Positions 1-7,527 of a stretch of DNA of 64,000 nucleotides are shown here, piece after piece (position 1 is the first letter of the stretch; each line of letters opens with the position of its first letter). The translations under genes were made by a program, and so were the position numbers. The notes under the pieces were generated by a model. It was given only the letters and a program-made list of their open reading frames with translations, did no database searches and had not been told where the DNA came from. The stretch is from NCBI RefSeq assembly GCF_003967355.1, contig NZ_BIFH01000015.1, positions 62,001-126,000 on the forward strand. The letters are read 5' to 3'. The DNA is from Embleya hyalina. Its GTDB lineage: Bacteria; Actinomycetota; Actinomycetes; Streptomycetales; Streptomycetaceae.

Positions 1-1006
1 GGACGCCGGCCTCGTCGAGCAGGTCGAGCCAGAAGTCGTCGACCTCGGCGTTGGACGCCGAACCGCCGGGGGTGGGCAGGATGTCGAGGAGGCGGGCCCG
101 CGACTCGGGCTCGGCGCCGGCCAGTGCCGCGATCGGGGCGCGGTTGACCTTCCAGAAGGACAGCGGCGCGCGGGCGATCGCGGGGGTGGCGAGCAGTTCG
201 CGCAGCAGCGCGCGTTCCTCGCCGGTGTGGTCGCCGCCGGCCGCGCGGATCAGCGCGCGGGCGTCCTCGGCCAGGCCGGCGTACGGCGGCATGCCCGCGG
301 TGCAGCGCTCGACCGCCAGTTGGCGGAACTGTACCCACGCCTCGGCGGGGCCGAGGCGGGCGGCGAGCGACTTGGCGTGTTCCTTGAGCGCCTTGGCGGT
401 CAGCGCGCCGGCGAAGGCGAACTCCAGGAAGACCGCGCGCAGTCGCTCCTCCTCGATCGCCAGGTTGTGCACCCGCTCGGCCTCGCGGGCCTTGCCGAAG
501 AACGCGGACGCGTAGGTCTTGTTGTCGTGCTTGAGGAAGATCCGCGCGGCCTGCTCGTGGAAGGTGGGCAGGAAGTGCGGTACGGCCCGGCCGAGGCGGA
601 TCGCGAGCTGGTCGAAGCCGTCCTTGGCCGCGCCGGGCTTGGTCTTGGCCTGCCGGTCCAGGCGTTCGATGTCGCGGACCAGGGCCAGCGCGTGGTGTCC
701 GTTCGCCGGGTCGTTGACCAGCGCCCAGGCGGGGAAGCCGAGCGCCTCGCGGCGGACCTGGCCCACCTCGGGGGCGTCCGCATCGCGGGTCAGCCCCAGG
801 AAGCCGAGCGCCAGGTCCTCGGCCTCGCCCAGGGTGCCCGGGACCAGCCGGACGATCGGGCGGTCGCCGAACGCGGGGTGCAGGTAGGTGCGCACGGTGA
901 GCGTGTCGATGTCGTCGCCGGCGAGGGTGCCGACGGGCAGGACCGCGCCCGCGTCCAGCAGGACGCGCGACGGGTCGGGGGTGGTGCCCGTGCCGGTGGT
1001 GTTCAT
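1..1006 (-). CDS. Conserved actinobacterial protein of unknown function, 3' end outside window
   Basis: This leftward open frame starts at the ATG at 1006 and runs off the window edge, giving at least 335 residues of a longer protein. Its start overlaps the stop of the DUF4132 gene by four bases (ATGA), so the two are probably translated together. The visible part is soluble and alpha-helix-like, with stretches such as FLPTFHEQAARIFL and ASAFFGKAREAERVH that resemble helical-repeat proteins. I see no signal peptide, membrane segment or catalytic motif. From memory, large proteins of this kind sit beside DUF4132/MolR-type genes in Streptomyces, often with MoxR-type ATPases, but no function is established. 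Coding assignment rests on codon bias, the overlap and protein-like composition. Confidence 0.75.
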   Translation of the reverse strand, partial: MNTTGTGTTPDPSRVLLDAGAVLPVGTLAGDDIDTLTVRTYLHPAFGDRPIVRLVPGTLGEAEDLALGFLGLTRDADAPEVGQVRREALGFPAWALVNDPANGHHALALVRDIERLDRQAKTKPGAAKDGFDQLAIRLGRAVPHFLPTFHEQAARIFLKHDNKTYASAFFGKAREAERVHNLAIEEERLRAVFLEFAFAGALTAKALKEHAKSLAARLGPAEAWVQFRQLAVERCTAGMPPYAGLAEDARALIRAAGGDHTGEERALLRELLATPAIARAPLSFWKVNRAPIAALAGAEPESRARLLDILPTPGGSASNAEVDDFWLDLLDEAGV

Positions 1007-1857
1007 GCCGCGTCCTCCGTGGTTTCGATCGTGCGGCCCGCGTACAGCGCGGCGCCCATCCGCATGCCCTCCGACCAGGCCACCGGCGGCACCCGGTCGA
1101 GGGTCAGCGTGCTGCCGCCCTCGGACCAGGCGACGGAGCCGGTCTCGGTCGATTCGTAGCCGTCGTAGTCGCCCAGCCACATCCGCGCCTCGATCTCGCG
1201 GCCGCCGTCGAGCACGGTGCACACGGCCTGGCCGCCGCGCACCTGGTAGCCCAGCTGGGTGGTCCGGCCGATCAGGAAGCGCAGCTGGTCGTAGCGTCCG
1301 CCGGCGAACTCCTCCACGCCGGTGCGGGCGGCGTCCACGTCGGCGGGGCGGTGCCACACCTCGCGGTAGAGCTGCTGGACGCGCTGCTCGACGCCGAGTT
1401 CGACGGCGAATTCGCGCAGGTCGTCGAGGTCGTCGAGGAGCACGGGGTGCGGGATGCGGATGGTCCGCGCGTCGAGGTAGACGGTGTCGCCGTCGGGGTC
1501 GACGATGCCGACGCCGCGCTCGGGGTCCGCGCCGCGCAGGAATCCGGCCACCGCGCCGTCCTCGCCGGTGGTGACCACCAGGTCGCGCAGCACCCGCTGC
1601 CAGGCGGGATCCGGCCACACCCGGGCCAACACCTCGACCGGGACCGGGAGCGAGCCGATCATCCAGCGCTCCACCGCGTCCAGGCAGGCCCGATCGTGCC
1701 GATCCAGCCACTCGACGAGCTGTCGCAGGCCCACCACGGCCGGATCGTCGGCGAGTTTCCCGGGCACCGACTTCAGTTGCCGCCCCTTGGCGTTGCGGCA
1801 CACCACCTTGCCGTCTTCCAAGGCGACCTCATAGTCGCCCGCCCGGATCCATCCCAC
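1003..1857 (-). CDS. DUF4132 domain-containing protein (MolR-like)
   Basis: A 284-residue protein starting with GTG at 1857, preceded by GAGGGGAACGATC, a good ribosome site. The N-terminus (MGWIRAGDYEVALEDGKVVC) and the C-terminal half, with GGRYDQLRFLIGRTTQLGYQ and then a short beta-rich end, match the C-terminal DUF4132 region of MolR-type proteins as I remember it. Members of the family are usually longer; this one seems to carry mainly the C-terminal domain, with the large N-terminal portion either absent or represented by the next gene. Function is unknown; E. coli MolR was once linked to molybdate regulation, but that does not transfer reliably. It is the first gene of a leftward pair and overlaps the following gene by four bases. 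Confidence 0.8.
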   Translation of the reverse strand: MGWIRAGDYEVALEDGKVVCRNAKGRQLKSVPGKLADDPAVVGLRQLVEWLDRHDRACLDAVERWMIGSLPVPVEVLARVWPDPAWQRVLRDLVVTTGEDGAVAGFLRGADPERGVGIVDPDGDTVYLDARTIRIPHPVLLDDLDDLREFAVELGVEQRVQQLYREVWHRPADVDAARTGVEEFAGGRYDQLRFLIGRTTQLGYQVRGGQAVCTVLDGGREIEARMWLGDYDGYESTETGSVAWSEGGSTLTLDRVPPVAWSEGMRMGAALYAGRTIETTEDAA

Positions 1858-2082
1858 GATCGTTCCCCTCCACGCATGTGTGCGAATGTTGGTGACAACC
1901 CGTCAACTGCCCAGCGGCACAAGGCGCTCGGCGCCCGTGATCAGGTTGGCGGGAACGTTAGCCGTCGATTCCGACAGCGCCGTCACCCGTCAGGATGAAA
2001 CACCGAGCGAATCGACATTCGATGGCCGAAAAGTACGCCCCGCAGGGAAATTCGCGGGGGCCGGTCGACTAACTTGCGGGGA

Positions 2083-2394
2083 ATGACCGTGCCCGTCGTG
2101 CCCCGTGGACTGCGCAGCCTGATTCCCGGCCCCGGCCCGGAGGGGATCGCGGACGACGCGGGGCGACCCGCGACCGGCCCCGCCGAGGCCGCCGCACTCC
2201 CGGACGGGGCGCCGCCGGTCGCGGCCAGGGCCCGCTCGATGCTGGACGGGCTCGCGCCGGTGCCGGTGCCGCGCGCGGTCGCCGAGGCGTCGGCGGAGGT
2301 GTTGTGCGCGCTGGCCGCGAGCGCGCCGGCGGAGCTGGCACAGGTGGCCCGCGAACTGGCCGGACGCCTGCGGGTCGCCGCCCGAACGGCCTAG
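2083..2394 (+). CDS. Small hypothetical protein
   Basis: A 103-residue frame beginning at the ATG at 2083; a TTG nine bases upstream is possible but less likely. The product starts MTVPVVPRGLRSLIPGPGP and is rich in Ala, Pro and Arg, with a C-terminal amphipathic helix around VAEASAEVLCALAASAPAEL. It has no membrane segment, signal peptide or recognisable domain. No strong Shine-Dalgarno sequence is visible, since the GCGGGGA run lies too close to the ATG. It is divergent from the DUF4132 gene and 120 bases upstream of the chaplin. High-GC sequence often yields spurious frames of this size, so it may be non-coding. Confidence 0.4.
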   Translation: MTVPVVPRGLRSLIPGPGPEGIADDAGRPATGPAEAAALPDGAPPVAARARSMLDGLAPVPVPRAVAEASAEVLCALAASAPAELAQVARELAGRLRVAARTA

Positions 2395-2514
2395 TCCCGC
2401 GCGGCCGGCACCGCCCTTTCGGAGGTGTCGCCGTATCCCCCGGCGTCCTGGCGCGTTGTTCAGGACCCACCCGCCGAGGGTGGGACCTGTACGCACCGAA
2501 AGGACCGACTCAAC

Positions 2515-2757
2515 ATGTCGCGTATCGCCAAGGCCGCTGTCCTGACCGCCACCGTGGGCGCCGCCATCGCCGGCGCTGCCGGCCCCGCCATGGCCAGCTC
2601 CGAGGCCGACGGCGCGGCGGTCGGCTCGCCGGGCGTGCTGTCCGGCAACAACATCCAGATCCCGGTGCACATCCCGGTCAACCTGTGCGGCAACACCATC
2701 AACGTCATCGCGGCGCTCAACCCGACCGTCGGCAACGTCTGCGTCAACGGCGGCTGA
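2515..2757 (+). CDS. Short chaplin (hydrophobic cell-surface amyloid protein)
   Basis: An 80-residue secreted protein. The frame is open further upstream, but the ATG at 2515 is preceded by GAAAGGAC and begins a clean signal peptide (MSRIAKAAVLTATVGAAIAG, cleaved near AMASSEA). The mature ~50 residues carry the chaplin core: SPGVLSGNNIQIPVHIPVN, then CGNTINVIAALNP and GNVCVN, with the two conserved cysteines. Chaplins assemble into amyloid fibrils on aerial hyphae and spores and lower water surface tension in streptomycetes. With a single domain and no LPxTG sorting signal, it belongs to the short class (ChpD-H type), which is secreted rather than covalently wall-anchored. A strong terminator follows directly, so it is probably monocistronic. 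Confidence 0.93.
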   Translation: MSRIAKAAVLTATVGAAIAGAAGPAMASSEADGAAVGSPGVLSGNNIQIPVHIPVNLCGNTINVIAALNPTVGNVCVNGG

Positions 2758-2767
2758 GTCGACGCCT

Positions 2768-2809
2768 CGGCCCCGCCCGGCACGTGTCCGCACGCGCCGG
2801 GCGGGGCCG
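2768..2809 (+). terminator. Rho-independent-type terminator after the chaplin gene
   Basis: Two perfect 14-base arms, CGGCCCCGCCCGGC at 2768-2781 and GCCGGGCGGGGCCG at 2796-2809, enclose a 14-base loop eleven bases after the chaplin stop. There is no real U-tract, which is common in streptomycete terminators. Confidence 0.8.
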
Positions 2810-2933
2810 TTCCGTGTCCGCCCGCGAACGGGGGACCGTGGGCCGCGGCACCCGCCGAGGGACCCGGACGGTGGGTGTGCTCGCGCGGGGGCGTGGTTCC
2901 GTTCCGCGGGATCGGGAGGGTAGGAATGCGCGC

Positions 2934-3296
2934 ATGACATCCTTCGCCCTGCACCACGTACAGCTCGCGATCCCCGCCGGCAGCGAGGACGCGTGTCGTG
3001 CCTTCTATCTCGGCGTGCTCGGCATGACCGAGGTGGCCAAACCGCCGGTGCTCGCGGCCCGCGGCGGACTGTGGGTGCGCGCCGGCACGCTGGAGATACA
3101 CCTCGGCGTCGAGGCCGACTTCCGGCCCGCGCTCAAGGCCCATCCCGGCATCCTGGTCGACGACCTGGACGAGGTGACGGCCCGGCTCGCGGCGCACGGC
3201 ACCGAGGTCACGCCCGACGGCGAGTTCCCCGGCCACCGCCGGTGCTACGCGCACGACGCGGTGGGCAACCGGCTCGAATTCCTCCAGCCGCTGTGA
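2934..3296 (+). CDS. VOC / glyoxalase-fold protein
   Basis: A 120-residue protein of the vicinal-oxygen-chelate superfamily. The ATG at 2934 follows GGGAGGGTAGG at a suitable distance; the ATG at 2926 is in another frame. It begins MTSFALHHVQLAIPAGSEDA, with the beta strand carrying the first metal-type histidine (HHVQLAIP). It then shows FYLGVLGM, a central strand LEIHLGVE and the C-terminal VGNRLEFLQPL, where glyoxalase families place the last metal glutamate. The substrate is unknown. Such proteins include glyoxalases, dioxygenases and fosfomycin or bleomycin resistance proteins, but nothing here selects among them. It converges on ridA, with 22 bases between the stop codons. Confidence 0.85.
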   Translation: MTSFALHHVQLAIPAGSEDACRAFYLGVLGMTEVAKPPVLAARGGLWVRAGTLEIHLGVEADFRPALKAHPGILVDDLDEVTARLAAHGTEVTPDGEFPGHRRCYAHDAVGNRLEFLQPL

Positions 3297-3318
3297 CCGT
3301 CCGCGCCGCCGCCCCGGG

Positions 3319-3699
3319 TCACGGGCGGCGGGCCACCACGTCGATCTCGACGAGGATGTTCATCAGGTCCGAGCCGACGGTGGTGCGCACCGGGTACGGC
3401 TCGGTGAAGTACTCGCGGTAGACCTCGTCGTAGCCGGCGAAGTCGCGTCGGAGGTGCTCCAGGTGCGTGGTCACCTTCACCACGTGGCCGAGGTCGAGCC
3501 CGGCCTCGGCGAGTACGGCCTTGAGGTTGTCGAGCACCCGGCGGGTCTGGCTCGCCACGTCGTCGCCGACGATCGCTCCGGTGGCCGGGTCGATCGGGCC
3601 CATGCCCGCGGTGTGGACGAAGTCGCCGGTGTCGATGCCCTGCGAGTAGGTGCCCCCGGGCTTCGGCGCGGCGTCGGTGCGGATTTCCTTGTGGGCCAT
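3319..3699 (-). CDS. ridA: RidA family reactive enamine/imine deaminase
   Basis: A 126-residue protein of normal RidA/YjgF length. It shows the family start (IRTDAAPKPGGTYSQGID), the strand VHTAGMGPIDPATGAIV, the helix QTRRVLDNLKAVLAEAGLDL and the C-terminal active-site strand YPVRTTVGSDL, whose arginine corresponds to the catalytic arginine of RidA. RidA hydrolyses reactive 2-aminoacrylate-type enamines and imines released by PLP-dependent dehydratases, yielding keto acids and ammonia. Its place sixty bases downstream of a PfkB kinase and a PLP fold-III ammonia-lyase suggests it cleans up the intermediate made by that enzyme. Whether it shares their transcript is not proved. Confidence 0.92.
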   Translation of the reverse strand: MAHKEIRTDAAPKPGGTYSQGIDTGDFVHTAGMGPIDPATGAIVGDDVASQTRRVLDNLKAVLAEAGLDLGHVVKVTTHLEHLRRDFAGYDEVYREYFTEPYPVRTTVGSDLMNILVEIDVVARRP

Positions 3700-3759
3700 G
3701 GTGGTTCGCCTTCCCGATCGCGTGTGCGGATGCGTGGGAATGGTACGTGTGGTCGGGAT

Positions 3760-4734
3760 TCAGCGGATGACCGCGTCGTCCTGGGCGAGCAGCCGCAACT
3801 CGTCCCGGCGGGGCAGGCCCTCCCAGTCGCCGGGCACGGTCACCGCGAACGCCCCGGCCGCGGCGGCGGTGGCCAGTCGGGTCGCGACCGGGCCGCCCCG
3901 GACCAGTTCGGCCAGGTAGCCGGCGGCGAACGCGTCGCCCGCGCCGACCGGGTCGACCGCGTGCACCCGGTGCGGCGGCACCTCGTGCGGCCGGCCGTCG
4001 AGGATCGCGACCGCGCCGCGCTCACCGCGCTTGAGCAGCACCTGGGCGGGGCCGAGCGCGGTCAACTCGCGGGCCAGGTCCACGAGCGGGGTGTGGTCCG
4101 GCGCCTTGAGCACCAGGCGGGCCTCGTCCTCGGTGGCGAACAGGATGTCGGCGTGGCCGGCCAGGGCGCGCAGTTCGCCGGCGGCGTCCTCGGCCGACCA
4201 CAACGCCCGCCGGTAGTTCAGGTCGAGCGAGACCGGGACGCCGGCCGCGTTCGCCTCGGCGACGGCCGCGCGCACCGCGGCGCGCGCGGTCGGGGACAGC
4301 GCGGGGGTGATGCCGGTGACGTGCAGGATCCGGGCGGAGCGCACCAGGGCGGGGTCCACGTCGTCCGGGCACAGCCGCGAACCGGCGCTGCCCGCGCGGT
4401 AGTAGCGCACGTCGGTGGCCGCGCTGGTGCGTCGGGCCTTGACCATGAGCCCGGTGGGCGCCTCCGGGTCGATCACCGCGGCGCGCGTGTCCAGCCCCTC
4501 GCCGCCCAGCACGGCCAGCACGAGTCGGCCGAACTCGTCGTCGCCGACCCGGCCGATCCACGCGGCCCGCCCGCCGAGCCGGGTGATCCCGATCGCCAGG
4601 TTGCTCTCGGCCCCGCCGGTGGCGACGTCGAGCGTGCGGGCGTGCCGCAGCGGGCCGATGTGCGGCGCGCGGAGCAGCACCATGGTCTCGCCGAGCGTGA
4701 CCACGTCCGGGGTTTCCCGGGGTTCGGCGGTCAT
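3760..4734 (-). CDS. PfkB-family sugar kinase, probably 2-keto-3-deoxygluconate kinase
   Basis: A 324-residue ribokinase-fold protein. I chose the ATG at 4734, preceded by GAGAGGACATC, over a start twelve codons upstream. N-terminal signature: TLGETMVLLRAP and TGGAESNLAIGITRLGG; C-terminal signature: DPVGAGDAFAAGYLAELV, which holds the GAGD anion hole and catalytic aspartate. The GETM...GGAESN pattern is typical of KdgK-type kinases, which phosphorylate 2-keto-3-deoxygluconate with ATP, giving the Entner-Doudoroff intermediate KDPG. Fructokinase or another keto-sugar kinase remains possible. It lies 115 bases downstream of the PLP enzyme and in the same direction, so it is likely co-transcribed with iclR and that gene. 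Confidence 0.85.
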   Translation of the reverse strand: MTAEPRETPDVVTLGETMVLLRAPHIGPLRHARTLDVATGGAESNLAIGITRLGGRAAWIGRVGDDEFGRLVLAVLGGEGLDTRAAVIDPEAPTGLMVKARRTSAATDVRYYRAGSAGSRLCPDDVDPALVRSARILHVTGITPALSPTARAAVRAAVAEANAAGVPVSLDLNYRRALWSAEDAAGELRALAGHADILFATEDEARLVLKAPDHTPLVDLARELTALGPAQVLLKRGERGAVAILDGRPHEVPPHRVHAVDPVGAGDAFAAGYLAELVRGGPVATRLATAAAAGAFAVTVPGDWEGLPRRDELRLLAQDDAVIR

Positions 4735-4849
4735 GATGTCCTCTCGCGGGGGTCGCGTCGTCGACGGCATCGGATGCGGGATCGGTTCGGGTGGGGTGTA
4801 CCGGTGCGCCGGGCCCGGGTTCGGGCCGGGCGCGGCGCGGCTCCCCCGG

Positions 4850-6046
4850 TCAGAAGTGCGTGTTCAGCACGTCCACGATGCGGTGGTCGTCGTCCACCAC
4901 CGGCACCACGCGCCACTTGTCGAAGGCCGTACAGGGGTGCGAGATGCCCAGGCAGACCAGCTCGCCCGGGACCACCTCGGTGTCGCCCGGGTCGAGGTAG
5001 GCGTGCTGGTCGTCCAGCCTGGTCACCCGCGCCGCGCCCGGCTCGCGCAGCGTCCCGTCCAGCGCGCGGATGCGCAGCGGCACCGGCAGGTCCTGGTCGA
5101 AGGGCACGTCGCGGCGGCCCGCGCCGAGCAGGGCCAGGCCCGGCTCGGGCGCGGAGAGCACCTGCGCCCAGACCTCCAGGGCGCTCGCGAGCGAGCCCTC
5201 CTCGGGGTGCCGCACGAACGGGGTCCGGACCGCGTAGAAGCCGTCGTCGTGCGAGACGTAGGCGCCGCTGCGCAGGATGATCTTCCGGTCCGGGAGCGGC
5301 TTGCCGCCCGGTGCGAGCGTGTCCACGACCGCGTCGAACCAGGCGCTGCCGCCCGCCGAGACGATCGGCGAACCGGGCACCAGGTCGGCGATCTCGTCGG
5401 CCAGGGACGCGAGCTCGCCCATCCACGCGGACACCGCCGCGGCGTCCGGCAGGCCGCCCTCGTAGCCCGCCACCCCCGCCACGGTCAGCCCCGGCACCGC
5501 CGCCGCGACCCGGGCCAGCTCGGCCGCCTCGGCGACCCCGCGACACCCGGTCCGCGCACCGGCGCGGCCCAGTTCGACCAGGACCGACAACCTGCCCCCG
5601 GGCACCGCCGCGAGCGCCGCCGCCGCGACCTCGACACCCGCCCGGGAGTCGACGTAGAACAGCAGGTCCGGCCGGGTGGCGGCCCAGCGCAGCACCTTCT
5701 CGTCCAGGACCTCGTTGGCGATCAGGATCCGCGGTACGCCGAACCGGTGCGCGGCGAGCGCCTGGTTCGCGGTGGCCACGCTGATCCCCCAGGCGCCCGC
5801 GCCCAGTTGCTCGGCGAACAGCTCGGGCGACATGGTCGTCTTGCCGTGCGGGGCGAACAGCACGCCGTGCCGCTCGGTGTACGCGGCCATCGTGGCCACG
5901 TTCGCGAGCAGCGCGGATTTGCGCGCGACCATCACCGGCCAGCTGAACGGGCCGTCGAAGAGGCTGTGTCCGGCGGCGCCGAACTCGTCGTCGGTGAGTT
6001 CCTCGTAGGGCAGCCAGGTGCCCTTGGTGTACGAGTCGAGGGTCAT
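4850..6046 (-). CDS. Fold-III PLP enzyme, D-serine/D-threonine ammonia-lyase (DSD1/alanine racemase N-terminal) family
   Basis: A 398-residue enzyme. The frame continues upstream, but the ATG at 6046 overlaps the iclR stop (ATGA) and starts MTLDSYTKGTWLPYEELTDD. The PLP lysine sits in FAPHGKTTMSPELF near residue 60, the PHxKT motif of the D-threonine aldolase/D-serine dehydratase group. Phosphate-binding and barrel strands follow (VLVELGRAGARTG, VAGVAGYEGG, SAGGSAWFD). The C-terminus ends in LGISHPCTAFDKW, whose His and Cys match the metal site of DSD enzymes. Known members deaminate D-serine or D-threonine, or act on D-glucosaminate-like amino acids, in a metal-dependent way. The neighbouring KDG-type kinase and RidA suggest an amino-sugar-acid substrate, but that is inference. 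Confidence 0.82.
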   Translation of the reverse strand: MTLDSYTKGTWLPYEELTDDEFGAAGHSLFDGPFSWPVMVARKSALLANVATMAAYTERHGVLFAPHGKTTMSPELFAEQLGAGAWGISVATANQALAAHRFGVPRILIANEVLDEKVLRWAATRPDLLFYVDSRAGVEVAAAALAAVPGGRLSVLVELGRAGARTGCRGVAEAAELARVAAAVPGLTVAGVAGYEGGLPDAAAVSAWMGELASLADEIADLVPGSPIVSAGGSAWFDAVVDTLAPGGKPLPDRKIILRSGAYVSHDDGFYAVRTPFVRHPEEGSLASALEVWAQVLSAPEPGLALLGAGRRDVPFDQDLPVPLRIRALDGTLREPGAARVTRLDDQHAYLDPGDTEVVPGELVCLGISHPCTAFDKWRVVPVVDDDHRIVDVLNTHF

Positions 6047-6984
6047 CGGGTCGCTCCCAGGGTGCGCGATACACGGAGTGCCGCCGCCGCGACCGCGGGT
6101 CCCAGTTCGCGGACCCGGGCCGCGGTGACGCGCGACGTGAGACCGGAGACCGACAGGGCTCCGACCACGACGTCGTTGTGATCGAAGATGGGCGCGGCCA
6201 CGCACCGCACCTCGGGCTCGTTCTCACGATCGTCCACCGAGTAGCCGCGGTTGCGGATCCTGGCCAGTTCGGTGCGCAGCAGGCCGGGGTCGGTCAGGGT
6301 GCGGGTGGTGACCGTGGGCAGGCCCGCGTCGACCACCTGGGCGAACACGTCCTCGGGCAGCCAGGCGAGCATCGCCTTGCCGACCGCCGTGCAGTACATC
6401 GGCGCGCGGCTGCCGATCCGCGAGGCCATCCGTACCGCGGTCTCGTTCTCGACCTTGTCGATGTAGACGATGTGCGGCGCGTCCGGGACGCACAGGTGCA
6501 CGGTGCCGCCGGCCTCGCGCATCAGCCGGTGCGCCTCCTCGGCGGCGGCGGTGCGCAGGTCGATGCCGGCCAGGTACGCCTGGCCGAGGGCGAGCGCGCC
6601 GGGGCCGAGCCGGAAGTGGCCGTGCCGGCGGTCGCGGGCGAGCAGGCCGGTGTCCAGGAGCGGCTGGGCCAGGCGCAGCACGGTGCTCTTGGACAGGCCG
6701 AGCGTGTCGGCCAGCTCGGTCAGGCTCAGGCCCTCGGCGGCGGCGTGGTCGCGGACCTGTTCCAGGACGGCGAGCGCGCGGCGCAGGGACGCGGACTGGT
6801 TGCGCGGTGGGGCCGGGGGGCGGCCGGCGCGCGCGTCGTCCGGCTCGTCGGGGCGGGTCGACGCGCCCGCCCGGGCGGGTGCGACCGCGTGGGTCGGTCC
6901 GACCAGGCGGATCGGCTGGTCGACGCGGGTCGACGCGCTGCCGTCGACCGGTTCGGGGCCGTGCTCGGGAGTGCTCACTCGCAT
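6043..6984 (-). CDS. IclR-family transcriptional regulator
   Basis: A 313-residue regulator. After an unusually long, Pro/Arg/Ala-rich N-terminal extension of about 65 residues comes an IclR winged helix (SLTELADTLGLSKSTVLRLA, the helix-turn-helix) and then the ligand-binding domain with GGTVHLCVPDAP, SRAPMYCTAVGKAMLAWLP, GYSVDDRENEPEVRCVAAPI and ALSVSGLTSRV. The domain architecture is standard; the N-terminal extension may partly reflect a start annotated too far upstream, since internal starts exist. It is the first gene of the leftward operon and faces the ABC importer genes across 543 bases. It probably controls both directions through palindromes in that gap; the inducer may be a sugar acid or amino-sugar derivative. 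Confidence 0.92.
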   Translation of the reverse strand: MRVSTPEHGPEPVDGSASTRVDQPIRLVGPTHAVAPARAGASTRPDEPDDARAGRPPAPPRNQSASLRRALAVLEQVRDHAAAEGLSLTELADTLGLSKSTVLRLAQPLLDTGLLARDRRHGHFRLGPGALALGQAYLAGIDLRTAAAEEAHRLMREAGGTVHLCVPDAPHIVYIDKVENETAVRMASRIGSRAPMYCTAVGKAMLAWLPEDVFAQVVDAGLPTVTTRTLTDPGLLRTELARIRNRGYSVDDRENEPEVRCVAAPIFDHNDVVVGALSVSGLTSRVTAARVRELGPAVAAAALRVSRTLGATR

Positions 6985-7276
6985 GTCCTCAGGACGGCCT
7001 GACCGGGCGCGGGTTGCCCGTCAGGGCTCCGAACGAGCGTACGGGGACATCGGCCACCGGCACATCGCCGGCGCCGGGCACCCGCCCGCCGCGTGGCGGT
7101 ACGTCGTACATGCGAGCCCTCCCTGCCCTTCCACGCGTTCCTCGCCGCACGTCGTGCGGCGTCGCTGCCCGCGTCTTCCCGCCTCGTCCGCCCACCTCGC
7201 GTGACCCCGTGTGTCCGCGCGCCTGCGGTCCGGCACGGATGGTGTCCGGTGGATGACCGACGGGTCGACCGAGCAC

Positions 7277-7301
7277 GGACGTTACGTGTCCGTAAGCGTC
7301 C
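7277..7301. promoter_or_regulatory. Imperfect inverted repeat, possible operator
   Basis: GGACGTTACG and CGTAAGCGTCC flank the four bases TGTC. The arms pair except for one extra G. It lies 23 bases from the second palindrome in the same divergent promoter region, as expected for a paired regulator site. Confidence 0.4.
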
Positions 7302-7323
7302 GATACCACTTTCGCAGCACACA

Positions 7324-7340
7324 GTTTTGCAGTGCACAAC
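7324..7340. promoter_or_regulatory. IclR-type palindrome, candidate operator
   Basis: GTTTTGCA-G-TGCACAAC is a 17-base palindrome with fifteen of its sixteen arm positions symmetric up to one mismatched pair. Size and A/T-rich outer ends fit an IclR dimer site, and an iclR gene starts 340 bases away. The link to this regulator is inferred. Confidence 0.5.
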
Positions 7341-7527
7341 GTTCGGCGGGACGCCTTGTCGGAACGACGCGCCGCTTTCTAACGTCCCGCTCACGCCGCA
7401 CCGGATTGTTTCCCCCTTGCGGCCCCGTTCGTGTCGATTGACGCGACGTCCAGACGTACAGGCCGACCCTCGGGTCGCGGCACCCCCCGCGATCGCTTCG
7501 GCCTGCCTCGCCGCAGGAGGAATTGTC

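Larger units (their letters stand above)
6985..7527. promoter_or_regulatory. Divergent control region between iclR and the ABC sugar importer
   Basis: A 543-base gap without a convincing gene. Two inverted repeats stand out, at 7277-7301 and 7324-7340, both nearer to the importer gene. AGGAGG at 7515-7520 is the ribosome site of the solute-binding protein gene, seven bases before its GTG. I find no DasR-type ACTGGTCTAGACCAGT site. Confidence 0.6.

Noticed and set aside
7000-7527. DasR (GntR) binding site upstream of the sugar importer
   Set aside because: I looked for ACTGGTCTAGACCAGT-like sequence and found none; only the two other palindromes are present.
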